A DNA stretch of 26,505 nucleotides from a virus, in IMG/VR virus record IMGVR_UViG_3300025626_000111, positions 1 to 26,505 of that record; one strand, written 5' to 3'. This document shows positions 10,992 through 17,925 of the stretch, piece after piece. The first letter of the stretch is position 1. Each line of letters opens with the position of its first letter. The notes under the pieces were generated by a model. It saw nothing but the letters and a program-made list of their open reading frames with translations, was not told where the DNA came from and did not search any database. The position numbers were made by a program, and so were the translations under genes.

Positions 10992-12624
10992 TTTTCTCCT
11001 GGACATAAATTAAATAGTCTGACCCAATTGGGTAGTTAAACTTATAGTCTGTTCTTAATAAATGTAAAGTTTTTCTTGCTCTTGTTGCACCGGTGTACCA
11101 AACCTTACGTTCATCACTTTTTTCTTGTTTGTTTTTATTTGCATAGTCAGATGGATAATTACCTTTACTATAAAGTACAACATGATTTGCTTCACCACCT
11201 TTAACACTATGTATTGTATCTATTGTTATTAATGGATCCTTATCTAATTCTTTTTGTCCATATCTTCTTAATAATCTTATAAAGTGTCTTACTTGTCTTG
11301 GTTTAAAATTTCTTCTTAATATCCAATACCAAGGTTTATTTTTTTGTGTGTCTTCTAATGTTAGACCACACCATTCTTTTAAAGTTTGAAAGTCATATTC
11401 TCTTAGGTCTGGTTCGTTCCTCCAAAATTTATCCAATCTAAATGCAGGGTCATCAAGTTCTCTTATATACTTAACCATATTACGTGCTGCTCTCTTATCT
11501 ATTTTTTTATTCATACTAATAGTTGTCCAAGCTTTAATAGCTTCCCATTGTTTCTGATCAAAACATTTAGTACCTTTGTTATCTTTGTAATATAACCCTG
11601 CGTCCTTAGCTAACATTCTAAGTTCATTTACAGTTTCATTAATACGACCTAGGATGTACCAATCTTCTTTTAATGACTCAAAAGGTATTTCTTTAAATGA
11701 TAAATAACTTTTAACAGATCCTTTAGATTCTCCTGGCTGATATTCTTTCTCCTCACTATCTCTTATCCCTCTTCTTATTACTTGAGAGAACCTGTGTATT
11801 GCTTCTCCAAACCTTTGAGTCTTTCTTAATTTTACTTTTCGACCTGGAAAGAACTTAGTAAAATATTTTGGATCAGCTCCATTCCATTTGTATATGGCCT
11901 GATCATCATCTCCTGCAAGGTATATCCTATCTACTTTAGGTGCCATCTTATATAACACTGACCATTGTAACGGGGTGCAGTCCTGTGCTTCATCTAATAT
12001 TAAAACTTTTAATGGTGGGAAGTCTACTTCTGTTATTGCTCTTTGAATCATATCATCAAAGTCTATGAATGATCTCTCTCCTCCACCTGTCTTATAATGT
12101 TCATAAGTATCTATCTTTCTTTTAAATACTGTAAGTGAATCTCTTTTATAACTCTCCATCTTGTATGCTTCTTCTGGATCAATTAATAAATTCCTAGCTT
12201 TACTATAAACTCCTAATGACCAATCCTTATACATAAAGTTATCATCTGCTAATCTCTTGTCTGAAGATTTAATTACCTTAGTCTGTAATGCAAAATCAAT
12301 TGTACAATCTTTAGGATCAAATACTTCTTCTGGAAAATATCTCCTACAATAAGTATGTAGTGTTTTAAATCTTGAGAAGTCTTCAGTAGAATAATTTGGA
12401 AAAGACTCCATGGCTCTTCTCACTGCAGTATTAACAGCTTTGTTAGTAAAAGATAAATAAGCAATATCATTTGGCTTAATACCTTTTCTTAAATAACTTT
12501 TAAGAACCTTTTCAATCAGTGTGTATGTTTTACCTGTACCTGGAGGACCAAAGATCTTTACTGTTTTATGGTAAAGATCTTTAAGTATTTTAAGTTCTAA
12601 ACTTTCCTGTGTGGAATTCGTCAT
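10981..12624 (-). CDS. UvrD/Rep-like SF1 DNA helicase
   Basis: A superfamily 1A helicase expected to translocate 3'-5' on ssDNA and unwind duplex for replication or recombination. Motifs: Walker A GPPGTGKT (26-33), motif Ia about 56-65 (YLSFTNKAV), motif II DEAQD (211-215), motif III AGDDDQAIYKW (237-247), motif IV LRKTQRFG, motif V TIDTIHSVKGGEANHVV and motif VI YTGATRARK near the C-terminus. At 547 residues it is shorter than UvrD (about 720) but complete in motifs. CGGAG precedes the ATG by 4 nt. It overlaps the primase gene by 35 bp. Since no DnaB-type helicase is visible, it may be the main fork helicase. Confidence 0.92.
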   Translation of the reverse strand: MTNSTQESLELKILKDLYHKTVKIFGPPGTGKTYTLIEKVLKSYLRKGIKPNDIAYLSFTNKAVNTAVRRAMESFPNYSTEDFSRFKTLHTYCRRYFPEEVFDPKDCTIDFALQTKVIKSSDKRLADDNFMYKDWSLGVYSKARNLLIDPEEAYKMESYKRDSLTVFKRKIDTYEHYKTGGGERSFIDFDDMIQRAITEVDFPPLKVLILDEAQDCTPLQWSVLYKMAPKVDRIYLAGDDDQAIYKWNGADPKYFTKFFPGRKVKLRKTQRFGEAIHRFSQVIRRGIRDSEEKEYQPGESKGSVKSYLSFKEIPFESLKEDWYILGRINETVNELRMLAKDAGLYYKDNKGTKCFDQKQWEAIKAWTTISMNKKIDKRAARNMVKYIRELDDPAFRLDKFWRNEPDLREYDFQTLKEWCGLTLEDTQKNKPWYWILRRNFKPRQVRHFIRLLRRYGQKELDKDPLITIDTIHSVKGGEANHVVLYSKGNYPSDYANKNKQEKSDERKVWYTGATRARKTLHLLRTDYKFNYPIGSDYLIYVQEKNDK

Positions 12625-14143
12625 CCATCTCCGATACAGTTTTTGTTGTTTCTTTTTTTTCTGCTACTTTGTAATCAACAAACTTAGGCATCATAACTGA
12701 CCATACATTCTTAACACCTTCATGATAATCATGTCTATCACAACTAAGTAGGTTCAATGCTTCACTAGCACTTTTAAATGTTTTATCATTACCTAAAAAC
12801 TTTTCAAAAGTAATCTTCTTGAAATAACAAATGTTTGTTGTTGAGTCTAGTATAACATAATTATCTTTAAGTTTTTCAAAGTCATCTTCTTCAATATGAC
12901 TCTCAAAGAATTTTTTAAGAAAATTATATTTCTCTTCACCAAGTGTATCCTCAAATTTCATCTTCTCATTCTCTACTGCTTTTCTAACTAATGTAGCCAT
13001 AAGCATTTCAAATGGAGATGGTCCCGACTTAGGTTTAGGTAATGTCATCCAATAGATACCATATCTAAGTAACTTAACTCTAAAAGATTTTTCATCTTTC
13101 ATATCTTCTGGATTAATTATTATTTTTTCACCTTGGAACTTAAATGTATACTCAATTGATTTAGTGGATCTAATAAACTCTACATCTTCAAAGTCATCAA
13201 TCATATCTGGTACTTGCGAACCAATACCAAGCTTTCTCAATTTACATAAGTCTTTATTACATATAGGTGTAATTGCATTAAGCTTAGGTGGACACTTATA
13301 ATTATAATCTTTTTTAACAACTGATTTAGCAACAGATGCCTCAACTTCTTTTGGATCCATTGGTGTTACAAATAACTCTTGATTTCTTTTTTGTAATATA
13401 TCACTCATATCTTTTGCATTAATATTACCGTCAGCTTTTTTCATCTCCAAAACACCAACGTTGTAAAGTAAATCATTCCTGTGACTACCAGACCATTTAT
13501 CCATAATCATTTTTTGAACACAAGGAGGATAATCTTTCCAATCACTCTCTGGTTCATATTCTTTTACTTTTAGATTATTAAGTTCTTTTAAGGATATTGT
13601 TTTATTCTTAACCATTTCTAAGAATGCACCAATCATTACTGGTGTATTCTGATCATTATAAGCAAACTCAGTTGTAGCATTCATATTGAAGTAAGGCATA
13701 TTCATACACTTATTCATTGGAAATACTTCTAATGCCTGAAAGAAATTTTTATTCCATTCATTTAGTTTTTTCAAAACATCTTTAACTGAATACCAATCGT
13801 CTAAGAATAAAAATAAATGTAGGCCACCAGACTTAGACCTTACCGGTACCAATGGTAATTGATTATCTCTTAATATATCTATAACTTTTTTTTGTGAATA
13901 ATCTTTGTAACTTTGTGGGTCTATATCTATACATCCCCATTTGCATACATCACCTTTCTCTGGTTGTGTTCCTATTCTTTGTTTACCTTCTAAATGATTT
14001 TTCCATAATTCAAGAGTAATTGGTTTATGTATCGTAAGACACTTAACCTCAACCTTACCTCTCTCATCTACTCCTCCAGTTGGAGAAGTAGTGAGATAGA
14101 GATTAGAATTACCCTCAAATATCTTTAAGAGTTTTTGCTCCAT
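12590..14143 (-). CDS. archaeo-eukaryotic-type primase (AEP)
   Basis: Probable primase making primers for the adjacent polymerase. The N-terminal catalytic domain shows AEP motif I IDIDP (D73, D75) in CKWGCIDIDP and motif II SGGLH (105-109) in VPVRSKSGGLHLFLFLD; motif III is less sure. A PriCT-like region with a cysteine cluster follows (residues about 285-305: C-P-P, C-N-K-D-L-C). The remainder (about 310-500) is charged and helical and could be a regulatory or helicase-interacting part. The gene has no clear ribosome-binding site and follows the SSB-like stop by 6 nt. It overlaps the helicase gene downstream by 35 bp, so primase and helicase are coupled. No helicase domain is fused to it. 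Confidence 0.82.
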   Translation of the reverse strand: MEQKLLKIFEGNSNLYLTTSPTGGVDERGKVEVKCLTIHKPITLELWKNHLEGKQRIGTQPEKGDVCKWGCIDIDPQSYKDYSQKKVIDILRDNQLPLVPVRSKSGGLHLFLFLDDWYSVKDVLKKLNEWNKNFFQALEVFPMNKCMNMPYFNMNATTEFAYNDQNTPVMIGAFLEMVKNKTISLKELNNLKVKEYEPESDWKDYPPCVQKMIMDKWSGSHRNDLLYNVGVLEMKKADGNINAKDMSDILQKRNQELFVTPMDPKEVEASVAKSVVKKDYNYKCPPKLNAITPICNKDLCKLRKLGIGSQVPDMIDDFEDVEFIRSTKSIEYTFKFQGEKIIINPEDMKDEKSFRVKLLRYGIYWMTLPKPKSGPSPFEMLMATLVRKAVENEKMKFEDTLGEEKYNFLKKFFESHIEEDDFEKLKDNYVILDSTTNICYFKKITFEKFLGNDKTFKSASEALNLLSCDRHDYHEGVKNVWSVMMPKFVDYKVAEKKETTKTVSEMDDEFHTGKFRT

Positions 14144-14149
14144 GATTAA

Positions 14150-14971
14150 TTAAAATGGAGTTGCTTCTTTAGTAGCTTGATTGTTACCTTGAGATTGATT
14201 CTCTTGAGAGAAATCTACTTTTCCAAAGATATCACTTGTCATTGCACTTTTGTAAAATGCTTGAGTGCTCTGCAATGTTTTAAGATTTTTATCCGTTGAT
14301 AAAATTTCTTGAAACTCTACAACCCAACCACCCCAAGTATAATCCTTACTCGATTCTCTTGTGACAGACAGTTTATAAACTTGAGAAAAACTAGGGGGAT
14401 TAAATAATCCTTTTTTACCTTGCATCCTTCTCGATTGTATCATTGAGTTCCACATTTTAGATTTTTTCTTTTGTGTAGACTTCATGGTAATTAATGCCTG
14501 TTCTTCTACATTAAGATCTTTATCTAAAATCATAACAAAGTGATTGCCTGTGTCTTCAATATAATTACCATTTGGCAATCTATCTTTACCACCTGCATCT
14601 CTTTTTGTTTCACTCATAACTGCTGGATCTGTATGTATCTTTACAGGTCTTCCAGTAGACTCACCCATGTCTTGCCACTCATTAAAAGTGTTTATATACA
14701 AACATGGTGTAACTAAAAAGCCATCTCTAGCTTTCCATACTTTACCAGATGTTTCACTCCAAATATCATATAGACCAGCCCCTTCAACAAACCTTGGATC
14801 TTTATCATCCAAGACTGGAGAGTTTTGATATATAATTTTTAATATTGGTAGTTTAGTATCCCGAGCTGTTACAAACTCGTTACCTTGTCCTTCCATTGAC
14901 TCTAAATCTAAAGTCGATGGTAGGTTTTCTTTTTTAGTCGCTATCGCTTTTTCTTGTTGCTTTTCTATCAT
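14150..14971 (-). CDS. probable single-stranded DNA-binding protein
   Basis: A 273-residue phage protein placed between a primase and a coiled-coil protein. It has a beta-rich core with aromatic strands (KVWKARDGFLVTPCLYINTF; YTWGGWVVEFQEIL), basic loops (QKKKSKMWNSMIQSRRMQGK) and a disordered Gln/Asn-rich tail (QENQSQGNNQATKEATPF). The tail ends in Pro-Phe, as in bacterial SSB C-terminal tips, although it lacks the usual aspartates. Position, length and architecture match phage proteins usually annotated as ssDNA-binding, but there is no decisive motif visible by eye. AAGGAG precedes the ATG by 5 nt, an excellent ribosome-binding site suited to abundant protein. Confidence 0.6.
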   Translation of the reverse strand: MIEKQQEKAIATKKENLPSTLDLESMEGQGNEFVTARDTKLPILKIIYQNSPVLDDKDPRFVEGAGLYDIWSETSGKVWKARDGFLVTPCLYINTFNEWQDMGESTGRPVKIHTDPAVMSETKRDAGGKDRLPNGNYIEDTGNHFVMILDKDLNVEEQALITMKSTQKKKSKMWNSMIQSRRMQGKKGLFNPPSFSQVYKLSVTRESSKDYTWGGWVVEFQEILSTDKNLKTLQSTQAFYKSAMTSDIFGKVDFSQENQSQGNNQATKEATPF

Positions 14972-14973
14972 GG

Positions 14974-15519
14974 TTACTCCTTCGTGGTTATTTTAGTTTT
15001 ATTTGCAACGTAAGTTCCAAACAAATCTGCAGGAACATCTTGACCCAAATCTCTAATCTGTTCTGTTACAAACGATCTAAGACTACTTGGATGTACTGAT
15101 GTTTTCTGCTGAACTGCTAGACCTTTATTCTTCAACTCTTCTACAAGTGCTTTTGCTTCATTGTCTTGCTTCATTTTAAACTCCAAAGATACTTGGTTTT
15201 TAATCAAGTCTCCATGACCGTTTGCACGTAGCCAATCAAAAGCTTCTTCACTTCTAGATGCTGGTATTCTTGCAGAGTAGAATGGTTTAACCTCTACGGA
15301 TATTCCACCTTCGAGTTTAATTAACTCTACACCTGCTTGTTGCATTAAGTTTGGAATTGTTTGCTCAGAAAGATTAGTCTCAACTTCTTTTAACTTTTTT
15401 AGTTCGTCTTCAGCCGTTGCTATTTTTTTCTGAGTTTCCAATAACTTTTTGCAAGAGTCGGTAATGTCAGTCGACATTGCCATATCTATATTTACTATAG
15501 ATTCTGCTTCTAAGTCCAT
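14974..15519 (-). CDS. conserved phage coiled-coil protein of unknown function, 181 aa
   Basis: The N-terminal half is a coiled coil (KKIATAEDELKKLKEVETNL, residues about 31-50), followed by a recurring phage pattern: TIPNLMQQAGVELIKLEGG, then YSARIPASRSEEAFDWLRAN, GDLIKNQVSLEF and a C-terminal segment with VHPSSLRSFVTEQ. I know this layout from many phage replication clusters, where it has inconsistent names; I assign none. It could be a DNA-end or nuclease-inhibiting factor by analogy with coiled-coil phage proteins, but that is speculation. AAGGAGG lies 5 nt upstream, the strongest ribosome-binding site here. It is the first gene of the minus-strand replication operon, divergent from the Snf2-type gene. 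Confidence 0.75.
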   Translation of the reverse strand: MDLEAESIVNIDMAMSTDITDSCKKLLETQKKIATAEDELKKLKEVETNLSEQTIPNLMQQAGVELIKLEGGISVEVKPFYSARIPASRSEEAFDWLRANGHGDLIKNQVSLEFKMKQDNEAKALVEELKNKGLAVQQKTSVHPSSLRSFVTEQIRDLGQDVPADLFGTYVANKTKITTKE

Positions 15520-15591
15520 AAGAACCTCCTTAATCGAATCAATATATTATTTGTTTGATCTTTGCAAATAAATAATTTAAATAATTTTACA
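15520..15591. promoter_or_regulatory. divergent promoter region of the replication genes
   Basis: This 72-nt A/T-rich gap separates the minus-strand replication operon (start 15519) from the plus-strand helicase (start 15592), so both promoters should lie in it. Candidates are TTGCAA, 17 nt, TATTGA (minus) and TTGATC, 16 nt, TTAAAT (plus); neither is strong. The plus-strand gene has no ribosome-binding site, so its transcript may be nearly leaderless. Confidence 0.45.
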
Positions 15592-16998
15592 ATGTATAAA
15601 TACAAAACAGAACCCTTCAAGCATCAAAGAAGATCGCTTGTAGAAGGGGCTAAACCTTACAACTTTGCATACTTCATGGAGATGGGAACTGGTAAAACAA
15701 AGGTTGCTATAGATAATGCAGCTTATTTGTATCAAGATAAAAGAATTGATTTTGCATTTGTAATTGCACCAAACTCTGTATACCAAAATTGGAAAAAAGA
15801 AATTGATGTTCATTGTCCAGAAGATACTAACATTTATACATGGAAAGTTTCAAAAGATAAAACATTTAAGATGGATCCAGATAAACTTACATTTGTACTT
15901 ATGAATGTTGAAGCGTTATCTCATGCATCTGGAAAGAAATGGTTAGAATCTAAATTACAAAAACATGGTATGAGAAGTATGGTTATATTAGATGAAAGTA
16001 CTTCCATTAAAAATTTAAGAGCATCAAGAACTAAAACTATTATTAAATTAGGCCAACTTGCTAGATACAAAAGAATTCTTACAGGTTCACCTATAACTAA
16101 ATCACCATTAGATTTATTTTCACAATGTGCATTTTTAGATAAGAAGTTATTAGGCTATGATAATTTTACTGTTTTCAAAGCTAAGTATGCAGTTATGTTT
16201 AGTATAGAACGTGGTGGATATAACATACAGATACCAAAGTATTATGTTAACTTAGAAGAGTTAGAATATAAATTAAAAAACTTTTCATACAGAGTAAGAA
16301 AAAAAGATTGTCTTGATCTACCAGAAAAGATGTATGTACAAAGATATGTAGATCTACCGGATGAACAAAGAAAAGCTTATGAACAATTAAAAATAACTGC
16401 ACTAATGACTCTTCAAGATGCAGAAGTATCCTACAATAATAAACTTACTGAACTACTTAAATTACAACAAGTAGCTAATGGCTTTGTCAAAACAAATGAA
16501 GGAGACATTGTGGATTTTAAAACTAATGCCAAGCTTAATGAGTTAATGAATATAATAGGAGAGACAGAAGACAAGTGTATTATCTGGGCTAACTATGTTC
16601 ATAATATTGAAAGCATCAAAAAGAAATTAGCAGAGACTTATGGTGTAGACTCAGTGGTATCTATCTATGGTAAAGACTCAGTAGATGTTCGTAATCAAGC
16701 AGTAGAGAAATTTCAAAATAATGATGAGTGTAGATTCTTAGTAGGTAACCCAACAGTAGGTGGTTATGGTTTAACACTAACTGCTGCTAAGTATGTTATC
16801 TATTTTAGTAACTCTTATAATCTAGAAGTTAGACAACAGAGTGAAGACAGGGCTCATAGAATAGGACAGAAGTCTCAAGTAACTTATATTGATATAATTT
16901 GTAGAGATACTATTGATGAAATGGTATTACACAATCTTGAAAACAAAATTGAATTATCTGCTAAGACTCTTGGGGAACAGGTTCAGAAGTGGCTTTAG
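15592..16998 (+). CDS. Snf2-type SF2 DNA translocase/helicase
   Basis: A 468-residue DEAD-like ATPase of the Snf2/Rad54 class. Motifs: I MGTGKT (31-36), Ia VIAPNSVYQNW, II DEST (134-137, where DEAH or DEAD is usual), III RILTGSPITKSP, and the second RecA lobe with V (GGYGLTLTAAKYVIYFSN) and VI (QQSEDRAHRIGQ). Such phage enzymes lack the remodelling accessory domains and probably move along duplex DNA, help recombination or restart, or displace bound proteins. I start at 15592 (ATG) rather than a TTG at 15562. No ribosome-binding site is evident. Its last 38 bp overlap, antisense, the end of the nuclease gene. It is the only replication gene on this strand. Confidence 0.92.
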   Translation: MYKYKTEPFKHQRRSLVEGAKPYNFAYFMEMGTGKTKVAIDNAAYLYQDKRIDFAFVIAPNSVYQNWKKEIDVHCPEDTNIYTWKVSKDKTFKMDPDKLTFVLMNVEALSHASGKKWLESKLQKHGMRSMVILDESTSIKNLRASRTKTIIKLGQLARYKRILTGSPITKSPLDLFSQCAFLDKKLLGYDNFTVFKAKYAVMFSIERGGYNIQIPKYYVNLEELEYKLKNFSYRVRKKDCLDLPEKMYVQRYVDLPDEQRKAYEQLKITALMTLQDAEVSYNNKLTELLKLQQVANGFVKTNEGDIVDFKTNAKLNELMNIIGETEDKCIIWANYVHNIESIKKKLAETYGVDSVVSIYGKDSVDVRNQAVEKFQNNDECRFLVGNPTVGGYGLTLTAAKYVIYFSNSYNLEVRQQSEDRAHRIGQKSQVTYIDIICRDTIDEMVLHNLENKIELSAKTLGEQVQKWL

Positions 16999-17701
16999 TT
17001 TTATGATATCGTTCTACTCTCTCTAACCATTTATCTTCATACTCTTTTAATTTATTTTCATTCATTTTAAATTCTTGGTAAACTTTATCTTTAGTACAGA
17101 CACATATTAGTCCTTGTGTTATAGGACCATATTGTTTCTTATGCGCTAATGAGTATGCACAGATTTGATAATAATAATCTTCAATATACTCTTCTCTTTT
17201 TAATTTGTTTGATTGTTTGAAATCAATAATAGTAGGTTGATCATCATATAAGCCAACTACATCTGTTGCACCTGCCCACCTATCTTCATACGCAAGACTA
17301 ACTTCATTACCCCATACTTCTTTTAGCTTACCTAAGTTCTCTACAATTTCGTGAGCCATGAGTCGTGGTAAGGCACCCTCTGGTGATAGATTAATATAAC
17401 CTCTACCGTCAATATAATTTTCAAGTACATAGTGCATCTCAGTTCCTCGAGTTGCAGCTTGATTAGTTATTCTTTGCGCTTCTTGATAACCAACTCTTTC
17501 ACGCCAAGCATCTAATCCTGCTTTCTTATCTTCTGATTGTGTAGCTGATAATATTGTTGTAACTGATGGTATCTTTAAATCTCCAACATTATAGTGCCGT
17601 GAGCCGAGGTCATTGTCTCGAGTATACTTAGCATACTCATATTTGTTTTTGAGTTTTAAGTCGGTAATATAAAATGAATTATTTTCTCTAACAAGACGCA
17701 C
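16961..17701 (-). CDS. PD-(D/E)XK (RecB/Cas4-like) exonuclease
   Basis: A 246-residue nuclease of the RecB-like class, probably a DNA exonuclease for recombination or host DNA degradation. Visible: SVTTILSAT near the N-terminus, RGTEMHYVLENY with H90/E94, E133, GATD with D147, IIDFK with D160 and K162 (the D-x-K core), and QxxxY (Q179, Y183). This order is typical of phage PDDEXK_1-type proteins. The start at 17701 is GTG without a strong ribosome-binding site; no later Met would keep the N-terminal helix. Its 3' end overlaps the convergent Snf2-type gene by 38 bp. The two may act together on DNA ends, by proximity only. Confidence 0.88.
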   Translation of the reverse strand: MRLVRENNSFYITDLKLKNKYEYAKYTRDNDLGSRHYNVGDLKIPSVTTILSATQSEDKKAGLDAWRERVGYQEAQRITNQAATRGTEMHYVLENYIDGRGYINLSPEGALPRLMAHEIVENLGKLKEVWGNEVSLAYEDRWAGATDVVGLYDDQPTIIDFKQSNKLKREEYIEDYYYQICAYSLAHKKQYGPITQGLICVCTKDKVYQEFKMNENKLKEYEDKWLERVERYHKTKATSEPVPQES

Positions 17702-17709
17702 AAGGTCTT

Positions 17710-17925
17710 TTAGTTTATTTTAAATACAAGGGCAACTATTATTCCTATCATTGATGTCATTAAAAATGCAGTAGAAGATATTAGAATCTTTTCAATTCTA
17801 TGTATATCTGTATGTAATTCTTTTATTTGTTTATTAGTATTCTCTTGCATAATCCTACATAACTTCTCATGATCATCCATTCTTTGATGAGCAAGTACAT
17901 CTTTATTAGATGCTTTTCTTGGCAT
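17710..17925 (-). CDS. small coiled-coil membrane protein, holin-like candidate
   Basis: A 71-residue protein with a charged N-terminus, a coiled coil (CRIMQENTNKQIKELHTDIH to about residue 45) and one C-terminal membrane helix (FLMTSMIGIIVALVF), ending KIN. This layout resembles XhlA-type phage proteins linked with holins, but is also seen in unrelated small membrane proteins. No endolysin gene is adjacent in the window, so a lysis role is only a suggestion. Its start overlaps the preceding stop (TAATG), and it ends the virion operon. Confidence 0.7.
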   Translation of the reverse strand: MPRKASNKDVLAHQRMDDHEKLCRIMQENTNKQIKELHTDIHRIEKILISSTAFLMTSMIGIIVALVFKIN

